From Macrocybe gigantea (Eukaryota; Basidiomycota; Agaricomycetes; Agaricales; Callistosporiaceae): 64,000 nt of DNA. Below, piece after piece: positions 35,701 through 47,900 of this stretch; position 1 is the first letter of the stretch; each line of letters begins with the position of its first letter. The DNA lies in NCBI GenBank assembly GCA_011319805.1, contig SJRY01000299.1:186001-250000 (forward strand). Direction: 5' to 3'. The notes below the pieces were generated by a model. The model saw nothing but the letters and a program-made list of their open reading frames with translations. It was not told the DNA's origin and did no database searches. Made by a program: the position numbers and the translations under genes.

Positions 35701-36225
35701 AGCGCGACCCAAGACGACGCTTTAGGCGTGTCGACGGCCCTCTCGCCGCGGCCGCCGTCCTCGTGGTCCTCTCCGCAGGTGGTTTCGTCCTCCCGCCGGC
35801 ACTATTACCACCACCATCACGGCCCGCAACAGCGGGATTATCAGCAGGAGATGCAGGACTTGTTCAGCGATCGCGAACATTTCCTTTTTTATCAGGACGA
35901 AGGGGGGCTCAGGGCGACTGGCGAGGAGAACGAGGGGCAGGATAAGATTTATTATTTGGGCGTCATTGATATTTTGACGCCGTATGGGTGCGTGAAGAAG
36001 ATGGAGCATTTTTGGAAGGGGTTGAGTGCAGATCGGGTGGGCGATCTTTTTCTGATCCTAGATTGCAGTTCAGGGATGCTAAATCGCTTTTGCTTTCTCT
36101 TCTTCCATATTCAATAGCACAAGATAAGTCCGGTGCCGCCTACGGAGTATGCTGATCGGTTCATGAGATTCATGAGGGCGATAATGAGAGGCGGCGAAGG
36201 TGGCGAAAAATTCAAGGACGAATAA
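32759..36225 (+). CDS. MSS4: Phosphatidylinositol-4-phosphate 5-kinase (Mss4/Its3)
   Basis: This enzyme makes PI(4,5)P2 at the plasma membrane for actin, endocytosis and cell-wall signalling. The N-terminal 500 or so residues are low-complexity, rich in Ser, Thr, Pro and Gln. The kinase part begins near 34390 with PLVGNLIGEGHVNYVLMYN and continues FDIVGNELTPSAKYDFKFKD and GKSGSFFYFSRDYRFIIKTI (nucleotide-binding Lys). It then shows GLHRVKLPRGRKIHFVIMNN, YDLKGSTVGRE, INVMDYSLLVGIH and YLGVIDILTPYG, which are the MDYSLL and IID-type motifs. The last exon ends GGEKFKDE at TAA 36223-36225. A Lys/Glu-rich insert lies after GSTVGREYPEG. In the N-terminal part the coding frame changes at about 33700-33900 and near 34335 without good splice sites; single lost bases in G or C runs are the simplest reading. 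Confidence 0.93.
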
Positions 36226-37776
36226 GGCCTCCTGGAGAATGCAATCTCAATAAAAAGCAATTCAGTATTCCTGTACCAAAACGACCCTTTACCCGCCACC
36301 GCCACCTGTTCTTTAATGCGCGCCTGTACCTCTTCCCGCCGCCGCTGGCCACCCCTGACGGAGTTTTTCTCGATCTGACGCCACGTTCACCCCACGATGG
36401 AACATGTTTTCTTGACGATCATCCGGAACACGACACCCAATTCTTCAAAACTCTTCCGTTCTGTCCTGCTGACTTGCATATATTCCCATCCAACCGACTC
36501 AAGATGCTAGAATTCCGCGCAATTTTGGACCTGCTGCTGTCTGGAAGTCGCTGTTCGCTTCCGCCCTTTTCTTTATCGGATATTTTATGGTGTGTTCTCC
36601 GCGAGAAACCCCTTGTGGACTTGGATATATGAGGTTCTACCTTATTGGTTTCATCGACCCTTCTCATCCTTCGCCTTCAATGACACCATCCCAGATCGCA
36701 AGCCCACCAACCGCCCTTTCCAACATCAAAGCAGACTGACTGCTCTATCCGTTCCCTTCTTTCATAATTTCCGTGCATCATTCGCAACCCCACATCGACG
36801 GCGCGCAACGCGATTTCGTCTACCTTTTGTCCATATACGTTGAATATACCACTCCATCGCGTCGCTCCTTCCACCAAGTCTTTCCCGCTTCGCTGCAACT
36901 CGTCACGCTCTCTGCAATCCTCATTTCCTTCTTTTGGGCTTCAAGGGGGTGTACTTGTTATAGAACCACAAGGGAATCTCGTTCCACGCTCTCTACTCGA
37001 TTTCTTTTTCTTTCCGGTCTCGCGCCGTCCACGCTCATTCGCACTGCCTCTCGCTCGTTCTTTTTTCCGACTTATTTATTATAAGGACACTCTATAGAGG
37101 ACAGTCTTACTGCACTCTCATCACAACGTTCATTCCACCTGAAAAGCCAGTTACCTTTTTCCCCTTTTCTGTTCTTTCGTTTATAGCAACTCGGCTTGCG
37201 TTTCTAGTCGTGTACAATCCTCCTTTTCTATTATTCATTATCGACACACTCCCTATCTACATCGACTAATATCGAACTGACCGTCTTTTACGCTTGCCGT
37301 TCTCGCCTTCCCGTCTTGCTTTGGGCGCTTTGGACTTTGTCTTTCAATTGTTTCAATTTTGCATGCTCCTCTGCACCGTTTGGACTGGCGTTGGTTGCAT
37401 TTAGTCGGTACTGTTTCAGGAATGGACAACGTCGACAGGCTTGCTTTCTTGGGACGAAGTTGCTGCGTTGGACAGGTATGGATGTCCTTTCTAAGGACTG
37501 TGGACTCTTGAAACAATCGCCAGTAGCAAGAGCATGACCGAAGTGCGCCCTACTTCGACTGAAAAGACATCGACATGCCCTCGGAAACTGAATAACTGTT
37601 GGCTTGGGATAGTGGTTCAGAACGATCAGGATTAACGAAGCGTGAAATGGCGATAACAGAACATATTAAATATCTACAAGGTATCATATAAAAGAACATG
37701 GCAGTTGTACACCGACTGAAGTTAAACGAGAGTCACAGAAACAAACCAACAGTCAACCATCGGATCCAGTCCTGGC
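36226..37776. other. Long pyrimidine-rich convergent intergenic region
   Basis: This lies between two 3' ends, where a shorter gap would be normal. The + strand is strongly C/T-rich from about 36560 to 37400, like the leader of a highly expressed fungal gene. No open frame over about 90 codons and no recognisable protein or structured RNA is present. It could be a non-coding transcript or an unrecognised short gene. Confidence 0.4.
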
Positions 37777-40700
37777 CTATTCCTCATCTTCATCTTCAAT
37801 CTGAGCAGCCTTCTTACCACGGGCTGTTTAATTCGATAGAGGGGTAAGCTCTCAGATATGGAGGAGATGAGCGGAGGGAGCAGGGCTCACGTTTTCTCGC
37901 TGCTCGCTTTTTCACGGCCGCTTTCTTTTTGCCGACGCGTCTCTCTAGTGCTTGGTCCTCTTCACCTTGAATCCTATTCTCTTCCAAGAGCTGAGAAGAG
38001 GTTGATGAGCGACGAAGAGTTTATGGAGAACGCGGACGAACCCTCTCAAACTCGTCTAAATCTGCATCTGCGTTCGACTTGTTGGCACGGGCCTACATAT
38101 AACGAGATTAAGAGTCACGGTGAGCATTGGAGCAAAAAAAACCATGCACACCTTCACCAAGATTTCGGCGAACAATTCGTAAACTTTCGCTTCGTGCAAT
38201 TTATCATGATAGAATTGGAAACCTTCAATGAGTTTCTTCACCGACCGCTCTGATTTGAACGGCAATAAAGAAAGGCAAAAAGCAATGTCGCGCCACTGCC
38301 TTGGTTCCTCGGTGAGTCGGAACCTCTGACATAACTTTTCGACAATATTCTCTGCCTGTTTTTCCTGAGCAAAGAGAGTCAGTGGTATATAGCGCCGTTA
38401 AGTCCTGCATACTGACCTTCTCTATGAATTTGAATATATATCTTAAAGTACTTTGGAAGACTGGTTCCTCCACTGCATGTTCCCCAGTGGACAGATGACT
38501 GATGACTAGGAAAGAAGAAAATCAGGGAGACCGAAAGTATTTCAAACGCTTATACAAACCGTCAGGTAGGTTGTTATATATTGCGTTGTCCTTCGTCGAA
38601 AGCTGGGTAAAGAACAGCTTGGCCAGATCTGCTATGCGGGGCTCGGGGTCTTCCAGGCACTTCGCCATCTCACCAAGCTGGCCCTTGACTTTGATCATGC
38701 CGTTGAGAATGAGATGGGTCAACACCATCAGCGTGTTCTTTTTCACAACCAGGTCCGGGTCAGAAAGACCCTTGTAAAGCTCATTGTTGTTCTCGTCGAT
38801 GATGTTGCTGAATGAGACGGCGACATCGCCAAGAGCAATGACGATATTGCTCCTGATGTTCGCATCCCTAGAAGTTTCAAGAATCTTGAAGAGCAGGCGA
38901 TGGTGCTGGTCACAAAACTGGGAGCTGACGCATAACAACTTGCTAAATGACAGTGTCGCAGCTGCTCGCAACGTCCGGTTCTGTTGTCGAGTTCAAAACG
39001 CAGTTCACATCGACTTAGGAGTGCTGACCTTGAACTTGTGAGGACTGCCGCATATATGAACAATTAATGGTCCGAAGAGCGCCAGCAGCGACTCAGGGCC
39101 ATAGAGCAACTCCGACTCTCGAATAGCGGCAACTCGGTCGCCAATTTCATCTTCAGCGTTGCCAGCAACTTGATCAAGTTCCTCGCCCTCTTTTGAAGCC
39201 TGCCGGTTATTTGCTTTGGCCGCCTTTTCAGCTGAATGCGGTTTTCAGGTCAAAACGCCACTTGACAGCATGACAGCATGCAACTTACCCGCCTGGTTTT
39301 CATCCTTCTGCCTCTTCAACTCCCTTTCCACTAACTCCAAGTAGGCGATGTGCTTGAGGCCCACGTGCCCGACGACGAAAAGAAGTTGACTCAATTCAAA
39401 TGCGTCTGCGACATCTTTCGGCTTCTCTCCTCCGTACGTTGACGCAGGCTCTTCGGACATCTGCGTGCTCTCCGGAAGCTGATCTTCGTCTATAGCATCC
39501 GGGTCCCTCTCGGTTTGAGATGTAGGCGGTTCGACAGATTTTGACTTAGGTGGGCGATTGAAAGCTCTTACCGCCAATTTCTTGATGATTTCGGTGCAAA
39601 GCTCGTCAGGATGTTCCCCTAAGGTGTAGATGGTATTTATCGCTTGCTCTGCAAGACCAAACCAATCTTTGGACCGATATGGGGCTTCAATTGCGGCCTG
39701 CAGCTTGCGGAAGATAGGATTATCCATCTCGAACCGCACAGACTTGTCAAGTAAGGAACCTGAAACAGAAATTCCAATCTAAATTCATGATCCCAGCAAG
39801 ATAGAGGTTACCTTTGACCTTCTTGGCGCTCCCAGCCAAACGTTGTAAAGCGACGCAAGTGTATCTAGCAAGAGTGAGGTCCGCCTGTGGATATGGTTCG
39901 AACGTCATGCGCATAGTAAAGCAGGATGAATACTTGCCCGTCCAAGAGAGCCTAGGCCAACTTTAAGCATTGTATCCACGCGGTCAGTTAGGACATTCCG
40001 TTTGGCCAAGGCGAGCATTCCCAGAATGATAATAGCACCTCTTCGTTGGGGCTTAGGCAATGGTCGGTCAGCGCCTTCCCCCCAGGTGAGAACAATCACA
40101 GAGATAACCTTGAGAACAGTCAAAAAGATGCTCACTGTATACCTGCCAAAGCTTCGAAATGATATCCGGGTGAACGTGGCCCTCTTCCATCATAATCCTC
40201 ATCATCTCCTCCAGACTGGTCAGCTCTGCCAAAGTCGCGTCGTATGTCCGCCTATGGTTCATTCATCCAGGACATTCCCAATCAAGTTATTAGACACTCA
40301 CTCAACCATGTTCTTGGCGATCCGGTTTACTTGGCCTTTGGCGTCCAGTTCTGTATCTGGTAGGGGGTCAAAGTATAAGCTGCGGTAGCACTCCAAAAGC
40401 CTGGATCGAATGCCCTTCAGCTCTTTCCCGTCTTCAGAGGTCGTGCTGTTATCTTTGTTCCATATGAGGTGAAGCATCTTCTTGATCCCAACCTGACCAG
40501 AAAGACCGTCAGGAACACAGTGGATATATCAAGGCAGGGAGCACCTTGGCACTCTCGAACTTGTATTCGTGCGCTACGCGGAAAAAGTCCATGGCCTCAA
40601 GAACTTCGGCCTTGCTTGTCGAGCCGAGCAGCTGGCACACGATATCCATCGCACCCTCGATCTGACGAATGAAGTTGAGTGCTTCGGCATAGTACTTCTT

Positions 40701-42757
40701 GCGGAGGCGCAGATGTAGAAGCTCGTCCGATTGCAGAGCCGCAAGAGCTGCCTGCTCATTCGTCACAGCGGTCACGTCCAACTGGGATTTGCGAGGCGCG
40801 AGCTTGGGGCGTTTCTTCTTTTTCTTGACCGGCGTTGCTTGCGCGTCTTCGTCGTCAACCTCCATGGAGTCTTCATTTTGGCCCTCATCCTCTGATTCGG
40901 TGTCTCCGCCTTCACCATCTACATCCATGTCACCTTCGGCACTAGCTCTCTTGCTGTTCGTATAGTTAGACAGGGCTGCCATGAGCAAGTGAAACAGTGC
41001 CACCTTTTCTTTTTCCTTGACGTCCCTTCACCCTGTTCATCGTTTTCGGCTTCTTCGTCATTCTCTTCATCGTCCTCTTCATCTTCTTGCCCTTCTCCCT
41101 CGCCTTTGGGTATTTCGACAGCTTTACCCATTTTTCCTTCTACTTTCGCCAGTTCCTCTTTCACAGCCAGGTACTCTGCCTCCCAGACTTCCAGCTCCAG
41201 ATAGCCCCCGTGCATCAAGCCATACGGGTGCGTCAGTAGCAGTTTTACCAGTAACGCAGTCGAAGCCTTCCGCACGGTTGCAATCTTGTCTTCCAGCGAT
41301 GCAATAGCAGCCCGCGTAATGGCGAGGCGCTGTTTGGGGAATTTGCCCCTCAGGTCGCATAGTCTCGACAGCACGGCTAGAACCTTGACGCGTACGTAGG
41401 ATGAAGTGTCCATCATCCGCTCGAGCAGGAGGTCGTAGAGCCCCGCGATCTGCTTTTGGAGTTGCTTCTTGTCTATCCCGTCGTCGCCGCCCGAATTGGC
41501 CAATTCGTTGATGAGGTAGCCGATAGATTCGACAATGGCGATGCGCAACGGATAAGCCTAGGATATGTAAGATATGACAAAAAGCCGTACAAAGAAAGAA
41601 GCTCACTTCGGAATCAAGTTGACCAAGAAGCAGCTTAGCTGTTTTAAGATCGACCTTGGGGCCAACTCAGCAAACTTTGTTAAAAATCGAGCAAAGGCCC
41701 TTGGGCCTTTGTTGTCTTGAGAATTGAAGGTTTTCGCGGCGATTTCGCGGAGGATTTCGTCGCCGAGCTGGGCGTGGTCGAACTCTTTAGCTAGGATGGT
41801 CAGGCATTCCGCCATTGGCTCTGAAAGATGTTCGTAGAATTGCAGATGCTGCATGATCGTGATTTGCGCCGCCATGAAGTGACCATGATGTTTGACAGCG
41901 AGACAGATAATCTTGTACACTCCGAGCTTGATTTCTTGAGATTTCATGTATTGCTCACTTTCAGTTATGTGGTAAGCGGGGCGAGTCAAACAGCTTGAGA
42001 AACGTTCGTTCAAATTAGGTTAGTAAGGATAAGAGGAAACGAAACTTACTTTATAAATGTCTCTCTTTCTGCTGTCGTGGTCCATATCCTTTGCGTTTGG
42101 AGCCTCAGGACGCGACTTATCAAGGCCAGTGTCTGGGGTATCTGGTCTATCCAAGACCATGTTTCAACTCTCCTAGCGGCGACAGCAGCAGCTCTCGATG
42201 CTGTTCTGCCAGCCGCACCTGCGCCTCGTCCTCTGCCTCTACCTCTTTTTCCACTAGTCCCTGCGCTCGTGGTGGAAGGCGGTACAGCACCACCATCCTC
42301 TGGAGCCTTGACTTTTTCCGCTGCAGCGACAAACCACTGCAACAAGAACGCATACATCTCCAAAGGAAGCTTGTGCGACATATACCCATGCTGGTCACCC
42401 AGCTCTACTTCGCGCACAGTGGCATCCAGCTCAGTTTGTAAGCCAGAAGAAATCGAGTCTAGGAGCTTGGACATGATGGTGCCCGGCACCGATGACGAGT
42501 GCTTGAGCAGACTGCGGTACACATCGAAGACTTCTTGGTCCGTTAATGATTCACTCGATTCCGCCACAGCCTCCACTGCGGCTACAGAATCCAATAAATG
42601 TCAGCTTTTCGGAGCAAGTCGCGGTCGAAAACGTGGTTTTACCTTCCAGCAGGCGTTCTGGATCTTCTTCGCTAGGATCATGGTCGTTCTGAATTTCGTA
42701 AGACGAGGTATCCTGAAGAGCATCGAGATGCTCTCGCAGCTCAAAGTCGATTGTCAT
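37777..42757 (-). CDS. CND1: Condensin complex subunit 1 (Cnd1/Ycs4/CAP-D2)
   Basis: This HEAT-repeat subunit of condensin is needed to compact and segregate mitotic chromosomes. The start MTIDFELREHLDALQD is at 42757. Spliced exons run through a Gly/Arg-rich patch (GKRGRGRGRGAGAAG), WSWIDQIPQTLALISRVL, EQYMKSQEIKLGVYKIICLA, AECLTILAKEFDHAQLGDEIL and ARFLTKFAELAPRSILKQL. Further on lie SSYVRVKVLAVLSRLCDL, an acidic linker with KKKKKRPKLAPRKSQLD, YYAEALNFIRQIEGAMDIV, and near the end NIRSNIVIALGDVAVSFSN and KGQLGEMAKCLEDPEPRIAD. It ends in GKKAAQIEDEDEE at TAG 37777-37779. More than fifteen short introns are likely. Near 40988 the frame changes by one base within a G run. Family length (about 1,300-1,400 residues) fits. 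Confidence 0.92.
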
Positions 42758-42980
42758 GGTCGTCCTTCAAGTCGAGCATCAACGCGACGATCACGTGTAA
42801 GACGCGTTGTCGCAATTCGTGATTTCCGTCACGCCTCTGTATGTACGGTATTTTTTTTTGGTGACCCTCTCCGCCGCACAATCCCAACAATCTGCGTATT
42901 CTTATACACTCGCGATACGTCTATCCTTCCGCAATGACTGATTTGACTACAGTAAAAAGGCGTGGGCTTGCGTGGCTACC

Positions 42981-43478
42981 TCACTGGGTCAATTTCCTGA
43001 CGAGATCGTCATTAACCCAATGATATTGCTTTCTCAGCCTTTCGCCCAACGACCTGACGTCCTTTGGATTGAGTACATGGCCTGGTCCAGCTATCTCGAA
43101 AGGAACTTTTAGGATGACGAACTGCGGTCCAGGGCATATTGCTCACGTTTCTCGAGACTAATGGGCTGCACGAAGACTAGGTTCATCAGACTGCACTTTG
43201 ACGGAAATGCAGTTAGTACAACAACTCACCAGGTCAACTGTCGGGTCAGGAGGGTCAAAATGAACGAATTCACTGTCAGGGTGCGTCCTGTACTTGAAAT
43301 CCAACATATTCATGACCTGATTGTCCGTCAGCCTCTTGGACGACGCAGATATCGTCGCAGCGGGCACATGAAGACTCGCCGTTAGGAACTCTGCCCATTT
43401 CATGGGCTCAACCTCGTCAACGCTCTTCGACAGATCTAGGATATTCTTGATATCATTCGCTATTCTTTCGGATGTCAT
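42981..43478 (-). CDS. Small protein of 129 residues, function unknown
   Basis: Two exons, 43230-43478 and 42981-43121, joined across a 108-nt GT-AG intron, give a whole number of codons. The protein begins MTSERIANDIKNILDLSKSV and ends DDLVRKLTQ. It is soluble, slightly acidic and mostly helical, with no signal peptide or membrane segment. The intron has a strong GTGAGT donor and CGCAG acceptor, which supports a real gene. It lies 223 nt upstream of condensin in the same direction. I do not recognise the family. The true start could lie further upstream, in the frame ending at 43453. Confidence 0.55.
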
Positions 43479-43770
43479 CTTTGCGGTGGTCTGCGCTCTG
43501 TTCTAGAATCGTTCGGCGTAGAACACGAGGGAATATATGGCCCTTGGAGCAAAAGAAACTCATTGTCTCAGTGGTCACTCCCGCACGCCGAGTCGGCGCC
43601 GTAATGACATCATAAACATTTGCACTCTTCCCATCTCTAGCATTGATTGGGTTCAATTGTTCAGTGAGTCCAGCAACGATCTCGCCGGGCGGTTTCCGTA
43701 ACCTGTCAGCGCAAATATCATACCATCTCGACGTGTATTCTAACCTCGGTCTGGCCACGCATTCTGTCAT
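43453..43770 (-). CDS. Possible upstream exon or small gene (105 codons)
   Basis: An open frame with sensible composition (LEYTSRWYDICADRLRKPPG, VYDVITAPTRRAGVTTETM) ends within the start of the 129-residue gene. It may be an upstream exon of that gene, with an intron near 43500-43560, but the simplest splice choice leaves the frame one base out. It is not recognised. Confidence 0.25.
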   Translation of the reverse strand: MTECVARPRLEYTSRWYDICADRLRKPPGEIVAGLTEQLNPINARDGKSANVYDVITAPTRRAGVTTETMSFFCSKGHIFPRVLRRTILEQSADHRKDDIRKNSE

Positions 43771-44195
43771 AATAAACTATTTACCGAATGCTGTCTCAGT
43801 TCTACCTCATCTGTTATGGTTGCATGTACGTTCGATGACTTTCTCGACCTCTAGGCAACCCATCACTTAATCTCGACTCCGCAGAAATCACACAGGTCCT
43901 ATCGCAGTTCTTTCACGCGCGCAATAATTTGAATTTTCGCCACCTTCTTGATCGCGACGTATAGTTGAATCCGGAATCCAAAATACAAATTTCATATATC
44001 CAAGCGAGTGAGCGTTCCCTTCAGCTTGACCTTTGATTGTGATATAGAAGCTGTCACGCAAGTGTTCCCCTCGGTGTTACACTTCAACGTCAACTTCTGA
44101 TGTTTATCACATGCTAAGCCCCTTGGCAACTCAATCTCGCATTCCGCCACCAAGGACGACCATAGAACCGCAGCATGTTCGTTCCACAGCTTCTA
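43771..44195. other. Intergenic region
   Basis: No gene or RNA recognised. Moderately AT-rich with short overlapping frames only. Confidence 0.4.
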
Positions 44196-44900
44196 CTACC
44201 GTAATTTCGCAGTGCCAAGGAAATCTCTCACTCCACATTCGAACAAGGAAAACTTGGTATCCCACGCGGCGCTCCTTCGGCTCATCGAGGACGAGAACCT
44301 GCATCGCGCTGTATTAAAGATGTTGACATGGTGATGTGTTTCCATGTATAACACTGTATACAAGAAATCGCGTCTATCTGTAGTGCGCCTCACGATTGTG
44401 AGACCATGCAATGGCCGATGCTTCTGATTTTCGCCAAGCAGAAACATGAGCACCATGGATAGCGAACAACAACCCGTGACGGCATAGCCCAGTACGAATT
44501 GTCGCTCATGTCCGCTCGGCTGAAAATCTCTAATTCTCCGTTCGCTCTTGGCTTTCTTGAGGCCGGCGACGGTCGACGCAGGCTTTCCCAGCTTATCATT
44601 TGTCAACGTCGCCAAGAACGAATCTGACCTTGAATTAGAGGTCCACATTTGCATGCCGCCTCCCAAGAAGCTGTGGGGCTCCGTGAAGTTGCCGGCATCC
44701 TGAACACTTCCCTGCCAATGCTGTCGAAAGCCAAGCACAGTATTGGAAGAACGCCGCATGCCGAAATCTTGTGCTTTCTTCGGTATCTTCTTCACCAAAA
44801 CCGAGTAATGTGACTTCCGTGATAGATCGTCCGCGTCGGATGGGCGTGTGCGGCTCAAGGCAAAAGGCCAGAATTGGTGTGATTTGTGACTCCACCGCAC
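44196..44900 (-). CDS. Hypothetical protein of 234 residues, doubtful
   Basis: One of the longest open frames in the gene-poor stretch. It begins MRWSHKSHQFWPFALSRTRP and has one hydrophobic segment (FVLGYAVTGCCSLSMVLMFLLG) in the second half, so a single-pass membrane protein is possible. There is no recognised domain, no clear intron and no strong codon bias. An overlapping 91-codon frame on the same strand is a shadow. It may be chance. Confidence 0.25.
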   Translation of the reverse strand: MRWSHKSHQFWPFALSRTRPSDADDLSRKSHYSVLVKKIPKKAQDFGMRRSSNTVLGFRQHWQGSVQDAGNFTEPHSFLGGGMQMWTSNSRSDSFLATLTNDKLGKPASTVAGLKKAKSERRIRDFQPSGHERQFVLGYAVTGCCSLSMVLMFLLGENQKHRPLHGLTIVRRTTDRRDFLYTVLYMETHHHVNIFNTARCRFSSSMSRRSAAWDTKFSLFECGVRDFLGTAKLR

Positions 44901-47900
44901 AATCCCACATTCACTCTGTTTAAGGTCACGGGGCGACCATCCCAGAGAAATCGTTTACCGCATAAGGAATCGAGCCACTAACACCCTTACCAGTTACCGA
45001 TACCAACTGGCTCTCCAGGTAAGCGCCCGAGCCCCTGCTAATATGGCCCGGCAGTGTATTTTTAGAATCGTCGTTCCTTGGGCCTTAATACGTCAAGCCC
45101 TAGCAATGCTCTGTGTTATACTCAGGCGCACCTAGGTGAGAGAAGAACTAATTCCCACTTAGAATAGGAAGAATAGCGAGGTCACGAGTCGGAGTGACGT
45201 GGTAACTTGAACTGTGAATAACACCCACCGATGTCATGTTCTTTCACAGATTCGGTCGGTCGAAGCGCGCCTTCCTGCATGATGACGATAAACTCCGCCT
45301 TACGGACTGCGGCCCTTGAAAGCGCGTCATGGGATCGGAGCACAAAGGGGATAACAGGAGCTAGTCAACAAGGCATTTTCGTCTGACGGCGGGTAGCTCG
45401 GCAAATCCAGGACATCTATGAAGGAGAAGCCTTTGTTCCTCGGACACCAGGCCGCACACGCCTTCAGAAATGCCTTCCAGCGCGTGTCTCACAAATCTTT
45501 GCTCGCTTTTACGGCGCACCGCCCACGAAAAGATGAATGTGAACGCCATCCAGGGTCGGCACCTCACAGAATCGGACTTTGAAATATGTTTCGCTTCAGC
45601 TTGTTCTTCGAAGGAAAGACAAGAAACTGCAGAAACGAGGCGTGTACGGATTAACAGAAGGTTGCTGCCAGGATAACCAAGACCAGGTGCGGCACTAACG
45701 AGAAAAGCGAGAGCAGACTCGGTCCGAATCCCGTGTTTGGCGGTGTTGTCCTTTCTTGGATGTCATTCCTGGTCTGCCTATCTCTGGATTTTAGAATGCG
45801 TATCTGGCCCTGATGCTAGTGAAGAAAAGGTCTAGCGTTCACCTGGTCCCTAGAGATAGCAGCTGGCCCACTTCATTTCGCACCAGGCTCGCCCTAGTTG
45901 TGTGTCTGAGAAGAAACGACGGATGTGAGGTGACATTTCTTTTTTGAAATGGCCTTGTCATCATCAGCGATCCCCGTGGTACATGTGGTATATATGTTTT
46001 AAAGCAAGCAGAAACGACCAGTGTGGAACGCCGCTCTCAGATTGAATTGGCGAAAAATCCCGAGCCGTCGGCACGAAGTGTCTGGGCGCCTCGACGCTCC
46101 GGCCGCAGATCGAGGAATGGATCTTTATGATTTCCGGACGTGCGCGTGGCGCATCGCTTGGACTCTTTCACGCGACTTGAACGATGCTGAAAGGGCGTGG
46201 AAGACGGTCTCTGCGGCATTGAAGTGATGCCGAGCATGTGCCGAGGAGCCGAGCGTGACAGGTGAACGAAAGGCATTGAGTGCAGAGCTGAAAAAAAAAT
46301 GTGGGCTGACCCGGCGAAAACAAAGACGCGAGAGTCACGGGAGCAGACCAATGAAATCCTCTTCGTTTGTCTACGGATCTGGAAGGAACACAGGACAAAA
46401 ATACACTCCATTGTGCCTAATGCCGTACAGGAAGTATGAGAATAGGATCATCAGCATCTAACAAAGCGATAGCGTTTCCATAAATGAGGTGATGCTATCG
46501 ATGTGCCGTCGAAACAGCAATCAAAGTACGTACGGTCATGATCGGACACGAGGACGGGTTGGGTGAAAGTAGAGCAGTAGTAATGCATGACGTGTAGCAC
46601 TTACATCTGGTCGACGCTTATCAGAGACACGCAGAGAAAAATAAGGAAATGCTGGATGCACGTCAGAAGGACGAGTTGCACAAACACGCCACCGTCCTGA
46701 GTGCACTTGCACTCACGATAACGATGGAAAGGTTGAAAGGAAAAGGCTTGCGGGAGCCACACGTGCTGGCTGACCACGAGCATATGTACATACACATGCA
46801 TCTCAATCCGATCACAAAAATTTGTCTTTCCCGTCGTTCTGATCTCGCTCGCTCCGTTTGGCTAAACTTGAATCTGAGGCAATTGGAAAAGATAATAAAG
46901 ACTGCTCATCACAAGTCGAAGAGAAGACGGAAAATGGAGTGGTCCCCGCTCAGCTCGTCCTTGCGTAGGCTTGTGGGCAAGCAGAGTCAGTTAGACAAAG
47001 GCACCAGGAGTGTATCATTCCGAAGAATACGAACGGAATGAAAGAGATACTGCACAAGGAGTTTGAAGCCGAGCGTGACAAGTGACTTTGTACCAAATAC
47101 AAGTTCAGTAGGTAAATTTGGGCAAAATCTGGGTATCGAAGTGTCCCTTTGACGGAGAAGAGATTCTGCGGTGCTGGCCTAATCTGACGAGGGTAATCAT
47201 TCAGGAGGCCGATTAAAACGACTCGAAGGTTGGTCATGAGAGCTGACACTTAGAGCCCGATATAACGGGCGATTGGCATACGCCATCGATGTTATGGATG
47301 ATTGTCAGGCAGGGCGTCGACGTGGCAGGACACTGGTAGGAAGATGAGGGCGCCTGCATCAGTGGCCAAGGTGCCATATTGACTTGGCCAAGATAGTTAA
47401 CTTAATGCTGTGAAGAGTCTTTTACGCCAAGCGTTGATCATGTCGAGCATTTCAATGACTCCATCAACACTTTCCACGCTCTTGCTTCGAATTCCTCGGA
47501 AGGATGGGATAATAAAGCGTGTCACCTATTAATGGAGGTATTTACTGCGTTTTGTGCATAAAGGGGTCGAACGGACGTTTTTGCTCCTTCATTTGGGCGG
47601 GTACGCTTCCGGCGCGCTACGTCGAGGGATTTTAGCGACTTGTTCACTAATGCCAGAACAAGAGGCACTGCTGCAAAATCGAGTTTCAGTCCGAGGCGAC
47701 CCATGTAAGCGTGGACTGCCTGTTGACTGGATGTCGTCGGGCGATTGACCAGGTCCCTTTGTGGCCCGGACTTATTGTCAATCCCACATGAACGTGTGGG
47801 GCAGTGTCGTTCCCATGGCGGCTTAGCCGTGCTGGCCGATTTCTCTTCTGACTTTTCAGTTGCGAGATTGGTCGCTCTTGTGCCTTCGACACCCATGTAG

